Positions 37,640 through 48,560 are shown, numbered from the stretch's first letter. The stretch: DNA of 64,000 nucleotides from Ahaetulla prasina (GCF_028640845.1 NC_080540.1:228950794-229014793), one strand, 5' to 3'. Notes: a model not told the origin generated them from the letters alone. Translations and numbers: made by a program.

Positions 37640-38400
37640 ACTATAAGAGAAGCCGCGTAACTCGTAATGAGCTCTCCTGCCACTGATTCTACAGCTCGGA
37701 AGCCTGTTCACCTCTGGTACAAGACGGACTGACTGGGGGGAAGTAGCCCAGCCCGATAAGCACTCCTGTTCCGGCCCGGTGCTTTTGAGCGCAAGTAACA
37801 CATACCTTATAGGGTGGATAGACTGGCTCCTCAGAGCTCTCCTGCCTTGGCCATAATGGCACAGATTACGGCTGTTGCTGTATCTTCTGCCGGAAAAACA
37901 TGACCGGCTCCAAGAGCACTCCGGTCGCGGTTATAAATGCGCTGACTCTCCCATGCTTGATGAGCTATAAGGGAGGCTCTCTTCCATGGCTAAGTAGCCC
38001 AGCGCTGTGCTGCCCTCCGCCTGAGGAAAAAGGCAGCCCGGCTCCCAAGAGCTCTCCTGCCGCGGATAAGATGACTCCGAATTTGGCAGCTGCTTTCCAC
38101 ATATAATAAGCAGACTGGCTCGTCATGAGCGTTCCTGCCGCGACTGAAAAAGCGCTATACTCCCCCTTGCTCATCAAGCTGAAAGGGAGGCTCTCCGTCG
38201 TGGCTGTATGGAGCGGAGCACTGTTGCCGCTTCTTTCAGAGGAAAGGGAGGCCTGGCTTTCAAAGAGCACTCCCGCAGCGGCGATAATGGCGCCAATCTC
38301 CTCAGCCGCTATCCACTGTAATTCAAGCAGACTGGCTCGTCATGAGCACTCCTGCCGCGGCTCTTGAATGCGCTCACGCACTTGCCGCCCTCAGTATGCC
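37640..38400. repeat. Degenerate internal repeats of the DIRS-like element
   Basis: A motif of the form GGCTC-n-AGAGC-CTCCTGCCGCGG recurs at about 37828, 37901, 38036, 38116, 38249 and 38336. The last copies are preceded by GCAGACTGGCTCGTCATGAGC, seen twice (about 38109 and 38329). Spacing is irregular, about 70-135 bp. Confidence 0.65.
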
Positions 38401-38667
38401 TGGATGATACAGGCAGGGACTGAATCCCTCTCTGCCTTCGCAGAGGATCACCAGGGGCAGCCCGCCGAAGGACAAGCCCCCTCCGCTAAATGCGGGATCG
38501 GCAGGGGCCTCGACTGATAATTAAGCCGGCAGGGAGGAATACCTGCGACCGGTAACCTCCAATATCGCTTCCCGCGATCTTCGAGCCTCGCTCGGTAAAA
38601 TATTTCCATTAAGTTGATTGCAGTAGCTGAGCCTCATTTTTTTCAGTCTCACTCGTTGGAAGACCAA

Positions 38668-38767
38668 GTCAAACTGGGGAGCGCCCAGGCAAAGGGAGGT
38701 GTGGCCAAAGAATCATTTAACTCGGTCTCCAAGCAGAGAAGCAGAGTATTACCCATTCATGGATGAT
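38668..38767 (-). repeat. Inverted terminal repeat, right copy
   Basis: Partner of 32437-32536, 97% identical in inverted orientation. Confidence 0.95.
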
Positions 38768-38790
38768 CTTGCCCTCCACTACTGGAGAAT

Positions 38791-39777
38791 TCTGACATTC
38801 ACATGTGGGGCAGAAAATAAAGGGAGAATGAACAAGGGGTATCCTTCAAGTCCTTATATTTTGATTTTAAAAGATGTACAGTACATGGTTCCACTTTCTA
38901 TCTTTTTTATTGCAATTACAGAGAAGATGGGAGACTTGAGTCTGCCTCTAACATAGAAACGTACACAGTGTACCTGAAATGATCATTGTATTAGGATGAC
39001 GGAGGAACTATTAGAAGGATCACCCAAAAAGTATGCTGTGTGATTTTGTATTCACACCCTTCCTAAGTTCCTAAACCTACCTGGGTTTCTCAGGCTGGCA
39101 GGTCACCCTGCTATGGAAAAATACTTTGTCACAGCTGAGAAAAGTTTGCTTGAGCTCAGTAAATTACAACTCTCTGCTTGTCTGTTGCTGAATGATGGAT
39201 TAGCTTAGGGAACAATATCAGAATCTGGAATATTGTCTAGACAAGTAGTCAATAGTGATGGAAAATACTGCATTTTTTGCAATTTAAAAATGCACAAGGT
39301 ATACAGTTCTCCTCCTTCATATTCCTACAAACAACTTTCACCAACTAGACGCCTTCCAGATTGGTTGGAAAACAGCTCTCAGATTTGCCAGTCTGCTACA
39401 TATAGAGGGCAAGGTGTTGAGGAGAAGGAGTAAAATACTGCTCCCCAACAATTTTTATATTGCAAACTATTCAAGTTGAAGAAGGATTTAGTGCTATGCC
39501 AACAGCTGCAGGCTGCGGAACCACACAGATTTTCTAAGTCCCTAAGCACGAACATAAACCAAAACTTGGAAATATTTATTCTCTTAAAGAAGGAATAATG
39601 CTGGAGAAAAAAATGATTATCATAAAGTGGAAGAAAGCAACCATTTTAAGAGTCATCCAGAAAATTTTAATAAAATGTTATCCATCTCCAACGTTACCTG
39701 CCTCTACCCAGTCGAACCACTGGCTTTTCAGTAGACGCCCCAATACCTCTTCCCATGAAGGCTGACAAGATGCTTAC
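38791..39777. other. Intron 4 sequence next to exon 4
   Basis: AT-rich sequence without a recognisable repeat or gene. The splice donor GTAAGC of exon 4 lies at its right edge on the minus strand. Confidence 0.5.
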
Positions 39778-39940
39778 CATTTGCTTTTGTTTCAGAGTAA
39801 GAAGGATTCTCCTCGAAAGTAAAAATTTGGGGAACACAGGCAGTGGCCCCAACACTCTGACCCAAGTAAGAGCTGGAAGGATAGTAAGAATGCATCCTGT
39901 ACTGGGAACTCAAGCTGTGCCGACCTTCTGGGCTTTTCAC
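39778..39940 (-). CDS. DMRT1: DMRT1 exon 4
   Basis: This 163-bp exon encodes 54 residues plus the first base of the valine completed by exon 5. The minus strand shows a pyrimidine-rich TTCTCTTCACAG acceptor and a GTAAGC donor. The peptide contains [20 protein letters not shown] and [12 protein letters not shown], highly conserved between mammals and reptiles in the male-specific C-terminal half of DMRT1. Compared with my memory of the human protein, there is an extra six-residue stretch (GATACV) between LGQSV and the phenylalanine-rich motif. The start of the exon (VKSPEGRHS) is divergent, as expected for this segment. Phase 0 at the start and phase 1 at the end match exons 3 and 5. There are no stops. 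Together with exon 5 it forms part of the transactivation region. Confidence 0.96.
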
Positions 39941-40275
39941 CTGTGAAGAGAAACAGCAGAAAGAACAAATCATAGAAGTTTGTAAGGAGATAAAACCTAC
40001 ATTGGATGGGGACAGTTTTCCTCACCCTACAAGTATACTTTTGGCTTATTGCCATGCTATCCTCCCATTGAATTTATCCCTGGAACTCCCTGCCTGAGAA
40101 TGTTAGGCCTGAAATGTTTAATTACTTCCATGTGGAAAATTTCAGTGTTATGGTTTCCATCCCTGGAAAGGCATTTTGAAAGCCTGAAGTAGTGCCCAGG
40201 TCTTATAAAGGCTACCCTGCCAACACTTATTCATATTTATCTTTATATAGCTTTAATTTTTTTATTAAAAGGCTC

Positions 40276-40287
40276 TGCGCATGCGCG
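40276..40287. promoter_or_regulatory. NRF1-type palindrome at the LINE 5' end
   Basis: TGCGCATGCGCG matches the NRF1 consensus and is followed by ATGGCG, a YY1-like core. Position at the very start of the element fits an internal LINE promoter. Function is inferred. Confidence 0.5.
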
Positions 40288-42160
40288 AGTATGGCGTTTT
40301 GCTAGGGGAATCGGAGCCGGCGTTGGACGATTTTCTCAGGATGGCAACCTCTAGGTGACTTACCGAGCTGCTTTTACCCCCCGGCCCGTTGGATCATCTT
40401 CTCGGCAGCCGCAGGAGAGGTTTTTTGACCTTCTCGGGTTCACAGCTGCTGAGAACGGGGGCCGAGGGAAAAGCAGCGAACGGCAAATGGAGGCAATTTT
40501 CTGGGCGTATGGTGAGGCCTGCTGTTTATCTTCGGCTTCGGCTCCAGCTTTGGCCCGCCTTGTCCATCGGCGCTTTACCGCGCACGGCTTCGGCCCCGGC
40601 TTCGGCCCCGGCCCACCTTGTCCATCGGCACTTTACCGTGCACGGCGAGGCCCCGGCGGGCTGTGAGGTGTTCAATCTGCATCCTGTGTTCCATCGGTGT
40701 GAGGCGAGGCCGCGGCGGGAGGTGAGGCCCAAGACAAGGCCTTGAGGCATGGCCGCGGCTTATTCTTCCAGTCCAACGGCGCTTTCCATTGGCGCTTTCC
40801 ATCTGCGCTTTCCATCGGTCGTCTGCCCCCCCCCCCCCGACTTTTGATCATTGAAGGGGTGAAGGATTGTTCCCGGCCTGCAGTCGCCTTCTCGGCCTGG
40901 ATTTTTCATCTTGATGTTCCGTTTTTGCCCCTGCCACATTGGGATCTGTGGTACCCTACAGTTTGTGGGCCCTTTTGGGGAGATGTCTGGCCAGGCCTGC
41001 CCCTTGAAATGGCCTGGTCCTGGGGATTGAAGGGCCTTGGACAGGGTATGGCCTTTCGGAGTCAGTAGCTGGCTGTGGACAGGCCTTCGGCCTGGAGCAG
41101 CTTGCTCTCGGAGCAGCTGGCGGAGGGGGCGATATGGCAGGCTTCGGAGGAGTCCGGAGGAGTCCCAGCCTATTTTGGCTTGTTTCTTCCGAACCAATGC
41201 AATATCATCTGCACTTATACAGCCTTTTGAGATTCTTAGGCCGTGAGTGGCTCTTGGTGACCACTGCGGAAGAGGCTATGAGAGCTGGTTTGAGATCTAC
41301 CAGGGGACCCATCCGGTAATTAATCACGGGCATCGATGGCGGGGACGGTAACGCCATCCACCTTATACCTAATGGCTTTTTGGACTGGATTATGGACAGA
41401 TTGGCAGCATTTTCTTGACTTTTAAGATCTTTTACAAAGACCTTATTTATGGATTATTTACCATGAGTGCTATCTGTCTATCTCCTTTTGTTATACTATC
41501 TGTGTCATCATGTTCCAGCCCCAATTTTCTCATTTGACAACTGGATATCCATTGGAGGATCCATCATTTTAATGTTCTGCCAACCTGGGATTTTATCATC
41601 TTTCGCTGATTCTCATTTTTTCTATGCGTTACTCTGCACATGAACTCTTGTGCCTGCGAGGTACCCCCGCCTCGCAGGAATGGCCCACTTCGTTACCAAG
41701 GGCCGGCCTCAATGATGGGTCTTGGGACCCACAGAGGTGGCATGCGTCGAGAAAGAGCCTTTGGGGATTTTTAGAGAGGGAATTTTTAAGGGGAGGGAGG
41801 GTTAGGGCAGGTGCTGGGGGGAACCCGTCGGGGGGGCAGTTCTTGCATGTGCTCACAGCAGTTATTTAATAGGTTCGAAGGTTATGGGGGGGATTGCGTT
41901 CCTTTTAGTGAGGGTGGTCCTATTTGTACGGTAAGTGGGAGGGGCAGATATGGCGAAAGTGAGGGCTCGTATCGTTCTCTGGGGGCGCGTGCTCGATGTT
42001 TGAAGGCGATCACGCGCCCCGATCCCCCAGACTTTTCCCGTTCCCCAGATGGTCAAGACCCTCAGAGCCTGGGCCTCCGGTTGATGCTGTGCAACGCACA
42101 GTCTGTGGCCAATAAGGCCCCCTAATTTGTGATCTTATTCAGGGGGGTGCCGCGGACCTT

Positions 42161-44896
42161 ATGGGCGTTACGGAAACCTGGTTGGGCACAGAGGGGGGCG
42201 TGCCCCTTGTTGAAATGTGCCCACCGGGTTTCCGAGCATTTCATCGACCGAGGGCCCAAGGTAGGGGTGGGGTGGCGGCGGTTGTTATTAAAGAAAGTCT
42301 AGAGCCAAGAGAGACCACTGTGTCTCAGATTGCCGGCTGTGAATCCCTCTTTGTGAGGTGGGGTCATAGGTGTCAGATGGGCTTGCTGATCACGTACCTG
42401 GCTCCTTGCTGCGTGACAGCAGCCCTGCCCGAGCTCCTGGAGGTGCTTGCTGGAGTGGCAGTTGAGACCCCCAGACTTATGGTCATGGGGGACTTTAACT
42501 TGCCATCGGCCGGCATGTCATCGACAGTAGCTCGGGAGTTCATGGCTTCCATGACGGCCTTGGATCTGACTCAAGTAGTTGATGGCCCTACTCACATTGG
42601 GGGAGGCATGCTGGATCTGATTTTTATCTCTGGACAGTGGTTGAAGGATCTGGACTTGAGAGATTTAGTCACTGAACCTTTGTCATGGTCAAAACACTCT
42701 CTCCTTCGTCTAGACTTTCGGACCGCCGCTCAACACCGCAGGGAGACGGAACCAATACGATGGTTCCGTCCCAGGCGCCTGATGGACCCGGAGAGGTTCC
42801 GGATGGAGCTTGGGCCGTTTCCTGAGGGTCTGGCTCACGGCTCGGCTGAAGAACTAGTCGCGGCTTGGGAACTTGCCGTGGCTGGGGCTCTAGACCGTGT
42901 CGTGCCTTTGCGGCCTCTGACCCGGCGCAGGTCTCAACCAGCCCCTTGGTTCTCCGAGGGGCTGAGGGAGATGAAACGCCGGAGAAGACGCCTAGAGAGT
43001 TCCTGGAGGTCCAGTCGTTCCGAGGCTGATCGGACACTAGTTAGGTCATATAATAGGACCTACCTAGTGGCACTGAGGGAAGCGAAACGTTGCTACGTCT
43101 CCTCCCTCATTGCGTCGGCAGATAACCGCCCGGCCGCCCTGTTTCGGGTGACTCGCTCTCCCCTTCAACAGGGGGAGCGGGATGACCCGTTGCAGGGACG
43201 TGCCGAGGAGTTTAGTGGTTATCTATACGATAAAATCGTTCAGCTTCGGGAGGGCTTGGATCAAAATTGGGTGGATCCAGGTGAGAGGTCGGAGAGCTGT
43301 CTTGTTGAGACTGTTTGGGATGGGTTTGACCCTGTGGCTCCCGAGGACATGGACAGGTTATTCGGGAGATTGAATGCCACCACATGTTTACTGGACCCGT
43401 GCCCCTCCTGGTTGGTGCTGGCCACACAGGAGGTAACACGAGGCTGGCTCCAGGGGATTACGAATGCTTCTTTGCTGGAGGGGGTCTTCCCTGCCGCCTT
43501 GAAAGAGGTGGTGGTGAGACCTCTCCTCAAGAAGCCTTCCCTGGACCCAGCTGTTTTAGGTAATTATCATCCGGTCTCCAACCTTCGCTTTGTGACGAAG
43601 GTTGTAGAGAGTGTGGTGGCACGTAAATTACCCCAGTACCTGGATGAAACTGTCTATCTAGACCCGTTCCAGTCCGGCTTTCGGCCCGGATACAGCACGG
43701 AGACGGCTTTGGTCGCGTTGGTTGATGATCTCTGGAGGGCCAGGGATAGGGGTTGTTCCTCTGCCTTGGTCCTATTAGACCTCTCAGCGGCTTTTGATAC
43801 CATCGACCATGGTATCCTGCTGCACCGGTTGGAGGGATTGGGAGTGGGAGGCACCGTTTATCGGTGGTTCTCCTCCTATCTCTCTGACCGGTCGCAGACG
43901 GTGTTGACGGGAGGGCAGAGGTCGACCCCGAAGCACCTCACTTGTGGGGTGCCGCAGGGGTCGATTCTCTCGCCCCTCCTGTTCAACATCTATATGAAGC
44001 CGCTGGGTGAGATCATCAGTGGTTTCGGTGTGAGTTACCAACTGTACGCTGATGATACTCAGCTGTACTTTTCCACACCGGGCCACCCCAACGAAGCTGT
44101 CAAAGTGCTGTCCCGGTGCCTGGAGGCCGTACGGGTCTGGATGGGGAGAAACAGGCTCAAGCTCAATCCCTCCAAGACAGAGTGGCTGTGGATGCCGGCA
44201 CCCCGGTACAGTCAGCTGCAATTGCGGCTGACTGTTGGGGGCGAGTCATTGGCCCCAATGGAAAGGGTGCGCAACTTGGGTGTTCTCCTGGATGGATGGC
44301 TGTCTTTTGAAGACCATTTGACGGCCGTCTCCAGGAGAGCCTTTTACCAGGTTCGCCTGGTTCACCAGTTGCGCCCCTTCCTGGACCGGGATGCCCTATG
44401 CACAGTCACTCATGCTCTCGTGACATCTCGCCTGGATTACTGCAATGCTCTCTACATGGGGCTTTCCTTGAGGAGCACCCGGAGGCTCCAGTTAGTCCAG
44501 AATGCGGCTGCGCGGGTGATAGAGGGAGCCTCTCGTGGCTCCCATGTGACACCACTCCTGCGCAGACTGCACTGGCTGCCTGTGGCCTTCCGGGTGCGCT
44601 TCAAGGTTTTGATTACCATCTTCAAAGCGCTCCATGGGTTAGGGCCGGGCTACTTACGGGACCGTCTACTGCCACCGATTGCCTCCCACCGACCCGTGCG
44701 CTCTCACAGGGAGGGACTCCTTAGGGTGCCGTCTGCCAGGCAATGCCGACTGGCGACACCCAGGGGAAGGGCCTTCTCTGTGGGGGCTCCCACCCTCTGG
44801 AATGAACTTCCCCCAGGATTCCATCAATTTCCTGACCTTCGATCCTTCCGCCGCGAGCTTAAAACACATCTATTTATCTGTGCAGGACTGGACTAG
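42161..44896 (+). CDS. LINE ORF2: endonuclease and reverse transcriptase
   Basis: The 911-codon open frame encodes the replication protein of the LINE. An apurinic-like endonuclease covers about residues 1-185: ETWL (5-8), MGDFN (109-113), LDLIFIS (151-157) and the SKH catalytic histidine (177-179). The reverse transcriptase spans about 445-720: LLDLSAAFDT (538-547), PQGSILSPLLFN (598-609) and the YADD catalytic core (629-632). The C-terminus has RLDYCNALYMGL and LHWLPVAFRVRFKVL. The start methionine is not natural: the endonuclease N-terminus (LMLCNAQSVANKAP) is in another frame ending at 42125, so a one-base loss near 42118-42125 separates them. NYHPVSN replaces the usual NYRPVSN. Apart from this frameshift the gene is open throughout, which suggests a fairly young copy. 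Confidence 0.9.
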   Translation: MGVTETWLGTEGGVPLVEMCPPGFRAFHRPRAQGRGGVAAVVIKESLEPRETTVSQIAGCESLFVRWGHRCQMGLLITYLAPCCVTAALPELLEVLAGVAVETPRLMVMGDFNLPSAGMSSTVAREFMASMTALDLTQVVDGPTHIGGGMLDLIFISGQWLKDLDLRDLVTEPLSWSKHSLLRLDFRTAAQHRRETEPIRWFRPRRLMDPERFRMELGPFPEGLAHGSAEELVAAWELAVAGALDRVVPLRPLTRRRSQPAPWFSEGLREMKRRRRRLESSWRSSRSEADRTLVRSYNRTYLVALREAKRCYVSSLIASADNRPAALFRVTRSPLQQGERDDPLQGRAEEFSGYLYDKIVQLREGLDQNWVDPGERSESCLVETVWDGFDPVAPEDMDRLFGRLNATTCLLDPCPSWLVLATQEVTRGWLQGITNASLLEGVFPAALKEVVVRPLLKKPSLDPAVLGNYHPVSNLRFVTKVVESVVARKLPQYLDETVYLDPFQSGFRPGYSTETALVALVDDLWRARDRGCSSALVLLDLSAAFDTIDHGILLHRLEGLGVGGTVYRWFSSYLSDRSQTVLTGGQRSTPKHLTCGVPQGSILSPLLFNIYMKPLGEIISGFGVSYQLYADDTQLYFSTPGHPNEAVKVLSRCLEAVRVWMGRNRLKLNPSKTEWLWMPAPRYSQLQLRLTVGGESLAPMERVRNLGVLLDGWLSFEDHLTAVSRRAFYQVRLVHQLRPFLDRDALCTVTHALVTSRLDYCNALYMGLSLRSTRRLQLVQNAAARVIEGASRGSHVTPLLRRLHWLPVAFRVRFKVLITIFKALHGLGPGYLRDRLLPPIASHRPVRSHREGLLRVPSARQCRLATPRGRAFSVGAPTLWNELPPGFHQFPDLRSFRRELKTHLFICAGLD

Positions 44897-45087
44897 AATT
44901 TTAATTTTAATTTTAATTTTAATGGGTTTTTTATCATTTTAATTGTAATTTTAAATTTTGGCCTATTTAAATAAGTTTTTTAATTTAGTGTTTTATCTTG
45001 TATTATATTTGTATTTTTATCGGGCTGTAAACCGCCCTGAGTCCTTCGGGAGATAGGGCGGTATAAAAATTTGATTAAATAAATAAA

Positions 45088-45160
45088 ATTATTGTAAGCT
45101 GTCCAGGGTTACTCTGAGTTAAGATGGGCAGCCAATAAATGTTATAAATAAATAAAATAT
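45088..45160 (+). mobile_element. LINE 3' tail fragment
   Basis: TGTAAGCTGTCCAGGGTTAC, GATGGGCAGCCAATAAATG and an (AAATA)n end form a second, different LINE terminal hairpin directly after the L2 tail. Confidence 0.5.
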
Positions 45161-48100
45161 CTTGTGTTGCAACTGCTCAAGATTTTGCAGGTTTTGTATA
45201 CTGCTTCAAATGCCTCCAGCCCTTCTTTGATTAGTAATGATGAGGAGACCCAAGTGGTATGAGGAAAGAGATTAGTCTGGAGTGCTTTCAATTCTCTTCC
45301 AAGCAATCCAGTTTCCAACTTTCACATTGCCGATTCCTACCATCGTACAGTATTCAGTTTCTCAAACTGATCAACACTTTATTGCAGGGCTGTCAAGCAG
45401 GCAAATTATTTATTCTCGGGTAAAGTCGTTTCAGTTCGCGAGAAAATATAAGCTATTTACAAATTTGACATAAGAAGCGTAAAAATGCCAAGCAAAGCTT
45501 TAATTTCAGAATGAGACATCTCGTTTCAAACCTCAATCTTCTTTTAGCCAAGAAGACATTCTGGCTGCATGAAAGCAAAAGATTTGCACATCTCGGATGT
45601 ATGTGCTACAGATCTTGTCCAAACCAGGAAGATTAAAATTTTCATGCTTCAAAACTGCGGAGTGCAACTACAGAATATGAACTGCAGCAAAAGTAAAATA
45701 GCACTCACATATACACAAAGAAAAAGTGTACATTGGGGAATTGTGTATTTCAATGGTAAAAAAACTTACTTTTATATAGTAAGTTTTCAGGCTTCACATA
45801 TATTCTTTCTGCTGAATTTTGTAAGAAAGACCAGGCAAAAGTCTCTCTCACTCTTAGCCTAACCTATCTCACAGGGTCGTTGTTATGGGGAAAGTAGAAG
45901 GCAAGAGTATTAGGTGTATTCACCACCTACTGCTTGATACATATTCCTGTTATTCAAATATGCATAATTAGTCATAAATTGAGGACTACTTGTATAAGAG
46001 GTTACCAATTTACTAGAACTCTGAATCACGACTCTGGAAGTTATTTTTCAACCAGGAAGAAAACTGGAGAAATGCTTCTTAGGGCGACTTTTTTGTACAG
46101 GCTGTTTTTTTCAAGCCTGCTGTTCATGATCTTTTATTCTGCTGTGAAAAAAACAAACCAACCCCTGTATTTCCTTTTGGTTTTTTTGTGCACCCTCTAA
46201 AAATAATAACTGCAAAAGGATAATATAATTTCAGAAGCGATAAATTGCACCACTACCCACTGGTGCTTAAAGGATTTCTAGTTTGTTTACCTTATGTAGT
46301 CAATGACCTGTTTCCTTTTGAGCCTTCTTGTGTTTCTCCCATTTCTTACTCTTTAAAAGCCAACTAATTTCCCAGGATCCAATGAATTATTACAACTATT
46401 ACTAATAGTATATGTTCCTTGCCTAGAGAGACATGCTTTATAATCTTATTATCTGCACCAAGCCTGTGAACCACAGTACGACCGACAGATAGAGGCGAGC
46501 TAAGGCTCTGCAAACGATGTGTTGAATTAACCACTAGAAAAAACTAAAAAGCTTTCATTTTTATTTTATTAAAGTATTTAGAATATATAAAACACAGTAA
46601 GTATGAACCACAAGGTTTCCTTTTTATGGAGTTTAGTTATTCTGTTTTATAGTAACAATAATGAACTAGCCAAACATTAAAATCTTTGACCTTAGCATGA
46701 TATTCATTAAACGGATCCAGATGATGCTCTTTTAGCCTGACAATGAACACGTAGAGTTCAATGTGCCATGTATGTTTCAAAAATACATAATTAGCTCTGG
46801 GGATAAGAGAAGGTGGCAATAAGATTTAAGAGAGAGGTACCTTAATCTTCCAATCTAGGAAATAAACACTTTCAAAGCAACTATACCAAATAAATTATAA
46901 CTTTTGTAAACTTCCTCTTATCTATTCTTGTTTCAGAATCAAGGCAGACATGAGATTCAGAAAAGCTGGCTTGTACATCTTATCGGTAGATATTACCAAA
47001 TCCATCACTGGACATATTACGATTGGATGCTACTTCTGCCAACTATTGTTTGAACAAAGCCCCTTAAAGGAAATCAATCCAAGAACTTTGTGCCTCTTGC
47101 CGAACTAAAACTAAACAATAAATATATTGTTAATAGCTGGTCATATATTCCCATATATTATCCTCTCTTATGGACTGACCGTAGTACTCAACTATGGAAA
47201 CATTCTCTAATATGACACCATCCAGATATGTTGGAATGGTAAATACTAGCAAGCAAATTTGCTAGAATTTAGGTAGTTTCAATGCATCTTATATGTTAAG
47301 AAAGTTAAGAAAGGTTCCTTCTAGGGTAGTCTATCCCAAACCGATGCTCTTGAATTCTGCAGATTTCAATTTCCAGAATCCCAAACAATATGGCTGTTGG
47401 TGAGGGTCAAGAATTTGAAGACAATATATCAGGAGATTGCCCAAACTGGGAAACTGCTCTGGAATTCATAATTACATGGAATCATCACACAATAAGGATT
47501 ATCATAAGGACTGAGCATCTTCATACTGAAAAGCCATAAGTACTGAGCATCTTCGTACTGAGAAGCCATAAGTACTGAGCATCTTCGTACTGAGCATTTT
47601 AAATTTTAATTCTAAAACCCCTGAGTGACTTTTTCCACTATTAAAAGATACACAGTGATGCTGTGCGTGCCTCCCATGGATTCTAAGTGGAAAAGGTAAT
47701 TTTCATACAAAAGGACCATCTGTATCTGTCCCACCTTGACAGACAAACTCAATTAACCTTTGCTATTCTCTTCCAATCTACTCTTTTAGACAAAAGCAGT
47801 GATCCACAAACAATACGTTACCATCAGAATCTCAACCACTGTGACACCAAGAGATATAGTCCTATCAGCAGTATCGGAAAATAAACAACTTAGATTAGTT
47901 TCTCTAAGAAATATGGATTATATTCATGTCACACTTGAGCTGTCAGAAACATTAGGTTACTTTTAGCATAAATCTGCGTTGTACAGTGTGCAATATGCTG
48001 TCTGAATGACAAACCAGAATGGATTCAAGTTGCTGACGTAATTCAACTACATGTTAATATTAAATCCAATGTTTAAATTGTAATTGGCTATTTTATAGAT

Positions 48101-48560
48101 TAGTCATGACTAATTTAAAAACAATGCTGGCATTCAATGAGTAGAACATCTATGACAACATTCTATAGTTCTATTTCATATGCAAATAAACAATCTACAC
48201 AAGGCATTTCAAGGCAGTTTTGAACCAGTTCAAACAATGATCAGAAATGATCCAGTTGTCATGCCCTGCTTGATCATTCCTAGGTAACTTCTTTTCTCAC
48301 TTGGGAGATTTAGAGAAATCAAGGAAGTTCCTTTAGTGGCTTTTTTAACCGTTATGCTGAACAAATCAATATGAATCTTGGCTTGCGTTTTTCTCAATAA
48401 ACCAGAACCATTTTTCCCCCCTTAACTTATGACTATCATTTATAAGGGAAAACAATCCTGGTTTGGAAATAATGCTAAAGCAAACCATAGTTGGGAACAT
48501 TTGGTCTGGTTTAGCAATGTCAACTGACAAGAAAAACCAAGTAGGAACAACTAACTAGTG
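45161..48560. other. Intron 3 sequence, mostly unclassified
   Basis: AT-rich DNA with no gene. CATAAATTGAGGACTACTTG at about 45974 is the end of a TA-target MITE. A small tandem repeat is listed at 47512. Confidence 0.45.
47512..47602. repeat. 32-bp tandem repeat, about 2.8 copies
   Basis: The unit ACTGAGCATCTTCGTACTGA followed by GAAGCCATAAGT repeats almost exactly. The first copy has two changes and the last copy is partial. Confidence 0.85.

Larger units (their letters stand above)
32388..38790 (-). mobile_element. DIRS-like retrotransposon, degenerate
   Basis: Terminal regions at 32437-32536 and 38668-38767 are inverted copies of each other: 100 bp, three mismatches, no gaps. A third segment at 32665-32751 reads as the complement of the two element ends joined together, which is the internal complementary region (ICR) typical of DIRS elements. 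There is no target-site duplication, and the edges share a short GAAT. In DIRS elements the ICR sits near the 3' end, so this copy is on the minus strand, sense to DMRT1. I found no intact reverse transcriptase, methyltransferase or tyrosine recombinase. Weak resemblances only: a gag-like open frame at 37442-37801 and a possible RNase H remnant near 32960-33180. Later insertions include an L2 fragment, a SINE and microsatellites. Confidence 0.6.
7429..39777 (-). other. DMRT1: DMRT1 intron 4 (about 32.3 kb)
   Basis: The intron starts with a GTAAGC donor next to 39778 and ends with a pyrimidine-rich acceptor next to 7428. It holds most of the MITEs, SINEs and microsatellites listed below and the 6.4-kb DIRS-like element. 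The stretches 10025-11523, 16590-17901, 18685-19964, 24204-25487, 26996-27695, 30971-31829 and 38791-39777 show no gene and little I can classify. Confidence 0.9.
40266..45087 (+). mobile_element. L2/CR1-group LINE, nearly full length
   Basis: This 4.8-kb non-LTR retrotransposon has a CpG-rich 5' region of about 1.9 kb, a long ORF2 with endonuclease and reverse transcriptase, a 3' UTR with the hairpin CGCCCTGAGTCC / GGGCGG, and a short (AAATA)n tail. The 5' region holds internal subrepeats, such as CCATCGGCGCTTTACCGCGC at about 40564 with a near-copy 58 bp later. It lies on the plus strand, antisense to DMRT1, inside intron 3. Other copies in the window (18188, 34268, 51462, 56276) are all 5'-truncated. 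No clear ORF1 was found and no target-site duplication is visible. Assignment to L2 rather than another CR1-group clade rests on the look of the reverse transcriptase and tail. Confidence 0.9.

Noticed and set aside
37442..37801. A gag-like gene on the minus strand
   Set aside because: The 119-codon frame has the right position for a DIRS gag but only a vague resemblance, so it is mentioned inside the element and not called as a gene.
42669..44221. Minus-strand open frames across the LINE
   Set aside because: They are shadows of the ORF2 reading frame, which has clear endonuclease and reverse transcriptase motifs on the plus strand.
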